Origin: an uncultured Caulobacterales bacterium
GTDB taxonomy: Bacteria > Pseudomonadota > Alphaproteobacteria > Caulobacterales > Maricaulaceae
NCBI GenBank assembly: GCA_937965735.1
Contig: CALCKU010000148.1
Location: forward strand, 1-33,062
DNA: 33,062 nucleotides
Direction: 5' to 3'
Shown: positions 19,637-27,991 of the stretch, piece by piece
How the letters are laid out: each line of letters opens with the position of its first letter
Numbering within the stretch: position 1 is the first letter of the stretch
Translations under genes and position numbers: made by a program
The notes under the pieces: model-generated
The model's input: the letters and a program-made list of their open reading frames with translations, nothing else
Told to the model about the DNA's origin: nothing
The model's database searches: none

Positions 19637-20671
19637 TTAAATAACATATTTACGTTGTGCCTCTATCCCCATAGAAAGAACATAGGGCGCAATGTCCTGC
19701 CGCGCTTTAAAGTCTGACTTTGAGGCCAATCCTTGCCAGTTTTGCGCGATCAACGTTTGGGCAACTGGCGCACCTAATGTCGTACCAGGACCAAGAACTA
19801 TAATCACGTCTGGCGCAAATTCTTTGACGCCGACTTCAATGGCTTTGGAGAAATTAAAGGTTTCGTCAATTTGCCGTCCCAAAGTATAGTCATAAAGCGC
19901 ATCAATATCTGTGCTATAAGGCGACCAAATATTCCCAATTCCATCAATTAAAGGCACGTTCGGACGAGTGAAAATTTCTGATTCTAGAGCCTTTTGCGCA
20001 AGATTACGACAATGCGAAAGTAATGGGCTATGGAATGCAGCATGTCCACGGATTTGAAACGGAAAGCGATCATCCTTTGGCAAGGTTGACAGCGCGTATT
20101 TCAAACCCGCATCACTTGCGGCTAAAATCGACATCCCCCCGAGATGAATTGACGTATGGATTTCAGGATGATTTACAACCGATTTAATCGCCTCACGCTT
20201 TGCTCTGTCGGCTTGCCATTCATCATTCACGACAGAGAAAACTACCTGCCCGCCGCGTCCATGTTCGGTCATAATACCGCCCATTGTGTTGACAAGCTTA
20301 GCCCCGTTCGCATGGGTGAGCGCACCGCCCGCCGCCAAGGCTAAATACCACCCCATTGAATTTCCTGTAACACCAACAACATCATATAAATCTTTGTTAA
20401 TACTCATAAAATCAGCAATGGCGCAGGCGTAAATCAAAAGAGACGCATTATCACCCCGCCCATGCGTTTTCGGTGAAAACCGATCCGCCCCGTCCAGATC
20501 AGAAATTGGGGATTGTCCATTATCTTTACGGTAGGCGTCAATCATCACCATAAAATCGGATTTATTAGAATGATATGTTTTAAAATAGCCAAGCTCTGTG
20601 GCATTATATGTACCGCGCCCAGGGCAGACAACTAAAGCCGTTTTCTTTTTAGGGACTGTTTTCGGGTTCAT
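19637..20671 (-). CDS. malonyl-CoA:ACP transacylase-like acyltransferase
   Basis: FabD-like fold signals: VVCPGRGTY, VGVTGNSMGWYLALAAGGAL (GNSMG at the nucleophile position), HAAFHSPLL, LGPGTTLG. Confidence 0.75.
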   Translation of the reverse strand: MNPKTVPKKKTALVVCPGRGTYNATELGYFKTYHSNKSDFMVMIDAYRKDNGQSPISDLDGADRFSPKTHGRGDNASLLIYACAIADFMSINKDLYDVVGVTGNSMGWYLALAAGGALTHANGAKLVNTMGGIMTEHGRGGQVVFSVVNDEWQADRAKREAIKSVVNHPEIHTSIHLGGMSILAASDAGLKYALSTLPKDDRFPFQIRGHAAFHSPLLSHCRNLAQKALESEIFTRPNVPLIDGIGNIWSPYSTDIDALYDYTLGRQIDETFNFSKAIEVGVKEFAPDVIIVLGPGTTLGAPVAQTLIAQNWQGLASKSDFKARQDIAPYVLSMGIEAQRKYVI

Positions 20672-22824
20672 AACAGACCTTCCACGGCGGCGCGTATATC
20701 GGCTTCACTCGGCATAACCGCGTAGGCAGCATTCCCGAGCGGGATAAAACTATCATGACCTGTTACGCGCTTTACTGGCACATCGATACCGTGTTCTGAT
20801 AAGCGTGTTATAATTTCCTCTGACACGCTGCCCGTTTTACGACATTCGTCAACAATCAAAATATTCTGACACGGTTTCACAGCTTTTAAAATGGCTTCAA
20901 ACGGAAGCGGGTTAAGCCAGCGCATATCAATGATACGCACTTTATCTGTATGAGATTCTAAAGCCTTACGCGACAAATAATAACCATTACCATAGCTTAG
21001 GACGCAAACCTCTTGCCCCTTACCATATTGATGAATATCGCTCAGCGTAACCGTTTCGTCTCCTTGAGGCAGCGCGTAAGGGGCTGTCCAAGCTTTATCA
21101 CCCTTGATTAAATCTGCCGTATGATAAAGCGCAATTGGTTCTAAGAACACAACAATCCGCCCTTCCTCATGCGCCAGCCGAACTGCTTCTCGGAGCATAA
21201 GGCGGGCGTCATTTGGGCCAGATGGGCAGGCAAGAATAACCCCTGGAATATCGCGCAAAACCGTGACTGAATTATCATTATGAAAATGCCCACCAAAGCC
21301 GCGTTGATAGCCCAGCCCCGCGATGCGGATGACCATAGGATTGGTGAATTGCCCCTTTGAGAAAAATGACAAGGTTGCCGCTTCTCCCCTAATTTGATCT
21401 TCGGCATTATGTAGATAGGCCAGAAATTGAATTTCCGGGATAGGGATATAGCCCGTTTGCGCCGCGCCAATCGCAAGACCTAAAATGGTCTGCTCATCTA
21501 ATAATGTATCTTGCACCCGCTTTGGTCCAAAGGATTTGAGCAAGTCCATTGTCACGCCGTATACGCCACCTTTACGCCCCACATCCTCGCCAAATATCAG
21601 AGTATTTTCATAATGCACCATAAGCTCTGCGAGCGTACGGTTTATCATTTTACTCAAGGTTAGAGATCGTGCATCCGCAACAACCCCTTTCTCCTTGAAG
21701 TGCACCTCAGACGGCATCTCTATTGGCGCTAAAGTTTTGGCTGGCAGAATAGGAGCCATTACCGCTTCCGCGGTTTCCAATTTGGGGCGCGTAAAGGAAG
21801 CTTGCGCAACGCGGTGGACTCGTGCACGCATGGTCTCATAAGCGTTTAGAATGTCATCAACACCCATGATTTGGCGGGCCAGTAAAAGTGCCGCCGTTTT
21901 TAAGATCGGGTCTTGAGTTTCAATCCGTTCGACATCAGAGATCGGCGTATATTTGGCTTCAATATCAGCGCCCGCATGCCCCATCAAACGCACGGTTTTA
22001 AAATGTAAAAACACGGGTCTACGGCGCATCCTTGCATAATGCAGAGCCTCCCGCGACCCGCGCAGAGCGTCCATAATATCCGTGCCGTCACAGCTTATAT
22101 ATTTAAGCCCGGGGCGATTGGAATAATTCGCCTCTATCCACCCCTTTGGTGTACGCACGGATATACCAATATTATTGTCCTCGCACACAAAGACAAGCGG
22201 CATGGGAGAACCTTGGTAAGCAGCCCAACTCGCGGCATTGATCGCCCCCTGAGCCGTCGAATGATTACTCGACGCATCACCAAAACTACACAAAATCACA
22301 GAATCCTTTGGCAAAGTCGAATGACCGAGGCACAAGGCATGCGCCGCTCCGACCGCTTTGGGCAGGTGAGAGGCTATGGTACTGGTTTGCGGCGGAGTGA
22401 ATATGTCGGCCCCGCCCAGCACTTTATGGCGTCCGCCTGATACAGGGTCTTCTGAACTCGCGGTAAAGGACAAAGCCATATCCCAAAGCGGCGTAGAACC
22501 GATGACAGATTTGCGGCGTTGAATACAAAAGGCGGCATCGCGATAGTGTAAAAACGCCATATCGGTTAGACGCGATTCATAAGCCAGTGCCGCAAGCCCT
22601 TCATGGCCTGAGCTTCCAATCGTATAAAAAGTCTGCCCTTTGGTCAGACGCGCCATAAAGTCGAGATGGCGACTCATAATTTGCGTGTCGAAAATATCGA
22701 CTAGAGCTTCAGGCATTATGTCTATGTCACCAGCCGAAAAATTTTGATCACACGTCTGCGCAAATCCGTCCGATTTCACCGTCCGAGTAAAAGCTTCATC
22801 AATTTTCACAGCGCGATCAAACAT
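20668..22824 (-). CDS. 2-oxoacid (branched-chain type) dehydrogenase E1, alpha and beta domains fused
   Basis: Alpha: GSSGHEGLAAL, SHLPKAVGAAHAL, ThDP motif GDASSNHSTAQGAINAASWAAYQGSPMPLVFVCEDNNIGIS. Beta: MINRTLAELMVHYENTLIFGEDVGRKGGVYGVTMDL, LDEQTILGLAIGAAQTGYIPIPEIQFLAYLHNAEDQIRGEAATLSFFSKGQFTNPMVIRI. ORF track start 22857; MFDRAVKIDEAF at 22824 is a likely start. Confidence 0.88.
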   Translation of the reverse strand: MFDRAVKIDEAFTRTVKSDGFAQTCDQNFSAGDIDIMPEALVDIFDTQIMSRHLDFMARLTKGQTFYTIGSSGHEGLAALAYESRLTDMAFLHYRDAAFCIQRRKSVIGSTPLWDMALSFTASSEDPVSGGRHKVLGGADIFTPPQTSTIASHLPKAVGAAHALCLGHSTLPKDSVILCSFGDASSNHSTAQGAINAASWAAYQGSPMPLVFVCEDNNIGISVRTPKGWIEANYSNRPGLKYISCDGTDIMDALRGSREALHYARMRRRPVFLHFKTVRLMGHAGADIEAKYTPISDVERIETQDPILKTAALLLARQIMGVDDILNAYETMRARVHRVAQASFTRPKLETAEAVMAPILPAKTLAPIEMPSEVHFKEKGVVADARSLTLSKMINRTLAELMVHYENTLIFGEDVGRKGGVYGVTMDLLKSFGPKRVQDTLLDEQTILGLAIGAAQTGYIPIPEIQFLAYLHNAEDQIRGEAATLSFFSKGQFTNPMVIRIAGLGYQRGFGGHFHNDNSVTVLRDIPGVILACPSGPNDARLMLREAVRLAHEEGRIVVFLEPIALYHTADLIKGDKAWTAPYALPQGDETVTLSDIHQYGKGQEVCVLSYGNGYYLSRKALESHTDKVRIIDMRWLNPLPFEAILKAVKPCQNILIVDECRKTGSVSEEIITRLSEHGIDVPVKRVTGHDSFIPLGNAAYAVMPSEADIRAAVEGLL

Positions 22825-23929
22825 GAGCGCGCGCCTTTTTTGTGTAAGGTATTTCACGTTTTAAGTGGTCAATCTTTTTTGGCGACTGCCAAAACCGTAA
22901 ACTTTCACCCTCTTTCACTTGCAAAGCATTTTGAGCCTCTGAAGTCATCACAAGTTCCGTTCCAACGGGATTGGCTGTTGTTACAATCGCGCGAAAATCG
23001 GATAGACCACCAGCCGCGATTAAACTCGTATAACCGTTGGATAAATCATCTGATATTTTTACCTGACCCGTCTGGCTACTCATCACAGTGCGGATTGTAT
23101 CGCGGTAAACAGACATGATTGGCCCAGCGTCAAATAAATCAATTGTACCTGAAAAGATAAAGCCTTCACTCTGTAAAAGTCGCATAGCGCTTATCCCCGT
23201 CTGGTGAGGATGCCCGATTGATGCCCGAACATTTGCGGGTAAATCTGTGGTCGCAATTTTCCCAATTGGCACAATATCCCCCAGAGCATTCGGATCTCTG
23301 TCATAATATTGCGCGTCAGCGTCAAGAAAACTCAATTCTAATTTGTCTTTGAACATATAATCGTAAAGTGGCGATCCCTCTGGCCCGCAAATACCGCGAA
23401 GTTCCGCAATAATCGTTTCCCCAAATTGCCAAGGCTCTGTCGCAATCAGCATATAACGCACTTTAGCCAAGTAGCGCCCCAAGCCCTCGGCACGGTAATC
23501 TGGATGCAGGAAAAGTGAGCCGACCTCGGTCGCGCCTGTATAACGGCTTGAAGCGATTAGATACTCATCCAAACCATCCCCTTGAATATCGAAATTAATG
23601 AAGGGGCTTTCTAAACCAATACAGGTTTTGACCGCTGCGCAGCCAATTAAAGTATTCCCAATTAACCCCTCATTCTTGATTTCATAAAGTCCCAGCAAAT
23701 ATTTGTGCGGCGTACCGACCGCTTTCTTTCCCGAGAAACTCTCTTCTGAGTTTTTTATATACGTTTTTAAATAGTCAAGGCGCGGCTGCAAGCTTGATAA
23801 ACCGCCTTGGGATAATTTGACCAAATTCAGTAAATCAGTGGCATCGCTCAACCGAACAGGACGAATAAGATAAGTCTTTTCAGCCCTATCAAGTGATGAA
23901 ATTTCGGTTTGCAAAGGCGTCACTTTCAT
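22817..23929 (-). CDS. arginine N-succinyltransferase (AstA) family protein, divergent
   Basis: LIRPVRLSDATDLLNLVKLSQGGLSSLQPRLDYLKTYIKNSEESF, TEVGSLFLHPDYRAEGLGRYLAKVRYMLIA...IIAELRGICGPEGSPLYDYM, GHPHQTGISAMRLLQSEGFIFSGTIDLFDAGPIMSVYRDTIRTV. Confidence 0.85.
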   Translation of the reverse strand: MKVTPLQTEISSLDRAEKTYLIRPVRLSDATDLLNLVKLSQGGLSSLQPRLDYLKTYIKNSEESFSGKKAVGTPHKYLLGLYEIKNEGLIGNTLIGCAAVKTCIGLESPFINFDIQGDGLDEYLIASSRYTGATEVGSLFLHPDYRAEGLGRYLAKVRYMLIATEPWQFGETIIAELRGICGPEGSPLYDYMFKDKLELSFLDADAQYYDRDPNALGDIVPIGKIATTDLPANVRASIGHPHQTGISAMRLLQSEGFIFSGTIDLFDAGPIMSVYRDTIRTVMSSQTGQVKISDDLSNGYTSLIAAGGLSDFRAIVTTANPVGTELVMTSEAQNALQVKEGESLRFWQSPKKIDHLKREIPYTKKARAHV

Positions 23930-23982
23930 AAATTACAAAACAAGCATAGAGGAATAAACCTACCAATATAAGGCTTGAAAAG

Positions 23983-24015
23983 CTCAATTTGATAAGTATT
24001 ATTTATCAAATTGAG
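23983..24015. promoter_or_regulatory. perfect 13-bp inverted repeat, candidate operator of the Lrp/AsnC regulator
   Basis: CTCAATTTGATAA-gtattat-TTATCAAATTGAG between the divergent astA-like and lrp-like genes. Confidence 0.75.
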
Positions 24016-24023
24016 AAACATAT

Positions 24024-24467
24024 ATGTCAATTCGTATAAATCCAAAAGACAGATACCTGCTTGAACTCTTACGTGAAAATGCAAGAAGCAGTATTACCGA
24101 TCTGGCACAGCAATTGGGTGTCTCTCGGTCAACCGCACAAAAGCGCCTTGAGCGCCTAGAGGTTGACGGCATTATCCAAGGGTATACAGTCAAACTGAGT
24201 TCGGAATTTTTAGATCAAGAGATCAAAGCCCATGTTTTGATTACCGTTCGCCCAAGACACACAGCCGACATTATCGAGGCTATGAAAGCGTTAAACGGCG
24301 TGCGCGCCGTCTATTCTGTTTCAGGCCCGTATGATTTAATTGCTGAAATCGCAGCACTTTCAGTCACAGAATTGGATTTGATTATTGACCGAATCATTTC
24401 TATTTCGGGCGTAGAACGCACCGTTTCATCCGTTATTTTATCAACACGGCTCAAACGCGAGGCTTAA
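24024..24467 (+). CDS. Lrp/AsnC family transcriptional regulator
   Basis: DRYLLELLRENARSSITDLAQQLGVSRSTAQKRLERLEVDGIIQGYTVKL; RAM-type C-terminal domain. Confidence 0.95.
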   Translation: MSIRINPKDRYLLELLRENARSSITDLAQQLGVSRSTAQKRLERLEVDGIIQGYTVKLSSEFLDQEIKAHVLITVRPRHTADIIEAMKALNGVRAVYSVSGPYDLIAEIAALSVTELDLIIDRIISISGVERTVSSVILSTRLKREA

Positions 24468-24512
24468 TAAAGCGGCCGAAACCCGCTGAAAATTCCAAGT
24501 TGACAGATTAAC

Positions 24513-24559
24513 GCCCAATTGCGTATAGCGCATCTGGGCCTCGCTCCCCCACTGGAGCG
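24513..24559 (+). promoter_or_regulatory. structured serC leader (two adjacent hairpins), possibly the alphaproteobacterial serC leader motif
   Basis: GCCCA-at-TGCG-tatag-CGCA-tc-TGGGC (24513-24539) then CGCTCC-cccact-GGAGCG (24542-24559), 44 nt before the serC ATG. Confidence 0.5.
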
Positions 24560-24603
24560 CACTTTATCGGTCGTACAAAAACGCGCCCTTTGGAGAACAT
24601 AAA

Positions 24604-25776
24604 ATGACAATCGTCACCAAACCGGCTGTAAAGCCTGTTGACCCACGCTTTTCCGCTGGGCCAACGAAAAAACGTCCTGGATGGTCTTTAGACGCCTTAT
24701 CAGACGCCGCACTCGGGCGCTCTCACAGATCAGCGTTAGGAAAATCCAAACTCAAAAACCTCATTGATCTTACGCGCGACGTTTTGGAAGTCCCTGCTGA
24801 TTACCGTATCGCAATTGTACCCGCCTCTGATACGGGCGCTGTTGAAATGGCCATGTGGTCAATGCTCGGCCCGAGAGGTGTTGATGTTGCCGCGTGGGAA
24901 AATTTCGGCAATGCGTGGATTACAGACGCAGAAACCCAACTCCCTCTCAAAGATTTGCGTATATTGTCCGCCGATTACGGAAAGCTCCCGCCTCTAAACG
25001 ATTATACAGGCGACCGCGATCTTGTCTTTACATGGAATGGGACTACCGCAGGTGTGCGCGTCCCCAATGCTGATTTCATCCCAGCGGACCGTGAAGGTAT
25101 AACAATTTGCGACGCAACCTCTGCCGTTTTTGCTCAACAACTGGATTGGCCAAAACTCGATGTTGTGACCTATTCATGGCAGAAGAATATGGGCGGCGAA
25201 GCGGCTCACGGTATGATTATCCTCTCCCCGCGCGCAGTGGAGCGTCTGGAGACTTACACACCGCCTTGGCCGCTACCGAAGATTTTTCGCATGACCAAAA
25301 AAGGTAAAATTGACGAAGCCCTGTTTGAAGGAGCTACAATTAATACGCCCTCACTTCTTTGTGCTGAAGATCATCTTGACGCGCTGAAATGGGTGAAATC
25401 CCAAGGCGGTCTACAATTTATGCATGACCGCGCGGACGCCAACGCGCAAGTTTTATATGACTGGATTGAGCGTACACCTTGGATAGCAAATTTAGCCGAA
25501 AAAACGCAAGAGCGCTCGAATACAGGTGTCTGTATGAAAATTGTGGACCCGCGTTTTGAAGCCCTTGATCTCGAAGCGCGCGCGACTTTTGCCAAGAAAA
25601 TCGTCACGCTCTTGGCAGATGAAAATGTGGCGCTTGATTTCGGCGCGTACCGAACCGCGCCGCCCGGTTTTCGGGTTTGGGCCTCTGGCTTGATTGAACA
25701 ATCAGACCTAGAAGCGTTGACGCCGTGGCTCGATTGGGCCTTTAAGGTTGTCGCTCAAGAGACCTTTCATGCTTAA
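24604..25776 (+). CDS. serC: phosphoserine transaminase
   Basis: KPAVKPVDPRFSAGPTKKRPGWSLDALSDAALGRSHRSALGKSKL, WNGTTAGVRVPN, VTYSWQKNMGGEAAHGMIILSPRAVERLE. Confidence 0.96.
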   Translation: MTIVTKPAVKPVDPRFSAGPTKKRPGWSLDALSDAALGRSHRSALGKSKLKNLIDLTRDVLEVPADYRIAIVPASDTGAVEMAMWSMLGPRGVDVAAWENFGNAWITDAETQLPLKDLRILSADYGKLPPLNDYTGDRDLVFTWNGTTAGVRVPNADFIPADREGITICDATSAVFAQQLDWPKLDVVTYSWQKNMGGEAAHGMIILSPRAVERLETYTPPWPLPKIFRMTKKGKIDEALFEGATINTPSLLCAEDHLDALKWVKSQGGLQFMHDRADANAQVLYDWIERTPWIANLAEKTQERSNTGVCMKIVDPRFEALDLEARATFAKKIVTLLADENVALDFGAYRTAPPGFRVWASGLIEQSDLEALTPWLDWAFKVVAQETFHA

Positions 25777-26071
25777 AGTCGAATCAGATTTCATCAACTA
25801 TGTGGACGGTGATTACTGGGATGTGATGACAGACGCTGAGAAATGCAATTTCATGCGTGAACTGACGCGTGAGTTGCAAGACCATCACCCACTTTGGGGC
25901 ATAGATGTTCTGCCGCTCACAAAATGCAACTCTTCTGATGATTACATGGCATTATTGCCAAACAATCAGGTCGCCATCATTCATCTCACATGGTCGCGAC
26001 GCCCAGAACTGCCAGGCTGTCCAAGTTTTGAAATACTGCCTTCTATTGAGGCGTCTCGCAGCTATTTTTAG
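25769..26071 (+). CDS. hypothetical protein translationally coupled to serC
   Basis: 101-aa ORF MLKVESDFINYVDGDYWDVMTDAEKCNFMRELTRELQDHHPLWGIDVLPLTKCNSSDDYMALL...; ATGCTTAA overlap with the serC stop. Confidence 0.7.
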   Translation: MLKVESDFINYVDGDYWDVMTDAEKCNFMRELTRELQDHHPLWGIDVLPLTKCNSSDDYMALLPNNQVAIIHLTWSRRPELPGCPSFEILPSIEASRSYF

Positions 26072-26121
26072 CCGCAAAGTTTGAACTGTCCATTATCGTC
26101 CTATTCTAAGAAGAAGAACCC

Positions 26122-27696
26122 ATGCCTAAAGTTTTAATCGCTGATAAAATGTCCGTTTCAGCCACGGAAGTCTTTAAAAATCGCGGCGTTGATGTCGATG
26201 TCATCACAGGCCTGACAAAAGATGAGCTTATAAAAATCATTCCTGAATATGACGGTTTGGCTGTGCGGTCATCCACATCGCCCGACGCCGAAATCATTAC
26301 GGCTGCCAAAAATTTAAAAGTCATTGGGCGCGCAGGTATTGGCGTTGATAATATCCATATCCCTAGCGCAACAGATCGCGGCATTGTTGTAATGAACACG
26401 CCATTTGGCAACGCGGTCACAACCGCCGAGCATGCTATAGCCATGTTATTTTCTGCCGCGCGGCAAATTCCCTCTGCGTCAAACCGAACACAAAACGGAG
26501 AATGGCCAAAGTCTGATTTCAAAGGCGTTGAACTGTTTAACAAAACGCTTGGCATTATTGGGTGCGGGAACATTGGTGCGCTTGTGGCCGAACGAGCGTT
26601 AGCCCTTAAGATGAAGATCATTGCCTTTGACCCCTATCTAACACCAGAACGCGCCGTCAAATTGGGTGTTGAAAAAGTAGATATTGAAACCGTGTTTAAA
26701 CGCGCGGATGCGATTACTTTGCATACCCCTCTTGTTGAGAGCACCCGCAATATCGTCTCTGAAGAGAATTTGGCGCTAACAAAAAAAGGTGTCATTATTG
26801 TCAATTGCGCACGCGGGGGCCTTGTGGATGAGGAGGCCCTGAAAGCGGCCTTAGAAAGCGGTCATGTTCGCGCCGCCGCCCTCGATGTTTTCGCAGTCGA
26901 ACCGGCTAAAACAAATCCGTTATTTGGTACGCCTAATTTTATCGCGACTCCACATCTCGGCGCGTCCACACTCGAAGCGCAAGAAAATGTCGCCGTACAA
27001 ATCGCGGAACAAATGTCTGATTATCTTTTGACAGGGGCGGTTTCGAACGCGCTAAATACGCCGTCTATTACCGCAGAAGAAGCCCCGCGCCTTATGCCGT
27101 GGATTGATCTGGCAGATAAGCTCGGCACAATGATGGGACAGCTTTTACAAACACCCGCTAAAAGTGTTGAACTCACATATAAAGGCCAAATCACACAACT
27201 TAACACGAACCCCTTATCGGCAGCGGCCCTTGCAGGGCTTTTGAAAACGGCTATGCCCGAAGCGAATATGGTCTCCGCGCCAAGTCTCGTAAAAGAGCGC
27301 GGCATCGCATTCAAAGAGAGTTATATTGACGAATCCGAACGGGCGGAAAGTCTGATCCGTATAATGGTTGAAACGGATGAACGCAAATTTGCCATTGTCG
27401 GCACGATCTACCGCGGTGAACCCCGCATTGTGCGATTGTTTGGCGTGTCAATGGACGCAGCCTTCACACCGCATATGCTTTATGTTCGTAATGAAGACCG
27501 TCCCGGTTTTGTCGGTCAACTCGGCAATCTTCTCGGGGACGCTAAAATCAATATCGCCACATTCTCAATGGGCCGAATGGAAGTGGGCGGTGAAGCTGTC
27601 TGCCTCGTGGCTATTGACGGCGGGGTTTCAGAAGTGACATTAAAATCAATCCGTGAACTCAATCATGTCAAAATAGTCGATCTCGTTTCGCTCTAA
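26122..27696 (+). CDS. serA: phosphoglycerate dehydrogenase
   Basis: VIGRAGIGVDNIHIPSATDRGIVVMNTPFGNAVTTAEHAIAMLF, GIIGCGNIGALVAERA, INCARGGLVDEEAL, ATPHLGASTLEAQENVA; C-terminal ACT domain. Confidence 0.98.
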   Translation: MPKVLIADKMSVSATEVFKNRGVDVDVITGLTKDELIKIIPEYDGLAVRSSTSPDAEIITAAKNLKVIGRAGIGVDNIHIPSATDRGIVVMNTPFGNAVTTAEHAIAMLFSAARQIPSASNRTQNGEWPKSDFKGVELFNKTLGIIGCGNIGALVAERALALKMKIIAFDPYLTPERAVKLGVEKVDIETVFKRADAITLHTPLVESTRNIVSEENLALTKKGVIIVNCARGGLVDEEALKAALESGHVRAAALDVFAVEPAKTNPLFGTPNFIATPHLGASTLEAQENVAVQIAEQMSDYLLTGAVSNALNTPSITAEEAPRLMPWIDLADKLGTMMGQLLQTPAKSVELTYKGQITQLNTNPLSAAALAGLLKTAMPEANMVSAPSLVKERGIAFKESYIDESERAESLIRIMVETDERKFAIVGTIYRGEPRIVRLFGVSMDAAFTPHMLYVRNEDRPGFVGQLGNLLGDAKINIATFSMGRMEVGGEAVCLVAIDGGVSEVTLKSIRELNHVKIVDLVSL

Positions 27697-27954
27697 AACA
27701 CAGGGTTTAAACGTGAGTATCTAAAAAAGTCTCTGCAAATAAAACTGCAACGTCTTTTGGTGGGATCACTGGATAGAAGCGCTTGCAGGGTTTTCCAATA
27801 TAGGCACTTAGATATACCCATATTAAAGTCATTTGTGAGTCGTCACAACGTTACAAACGCGCTATGAGCTTAAAACGTTAAAGACATGAGTCTCTGTAAT
27901 TTTCTAATGGCTTCACAGTCATCAGCATAATATTTTAGAGACAGAATTTTTCTA

Positions 27955-27977
27955 GCACGCAAGACGCGTGCGTTTTT
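27955..27977 (+). terminator. terminator-like hairpin plus T5 immediately upstream of purA
   Basis: GCACGC-aagac-GCGTGC-g-TTTTT, ending 14 nt before the GTG start. Confidence 0.45.
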
Positions 27978-27991
27978 ACGTGAGGTTTACC

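Noticed and set aside
26106-26621. 171-aa minus ORF opposite serA
   Set aside because: Antisense shadow of the highly conserved serA N-terminus.
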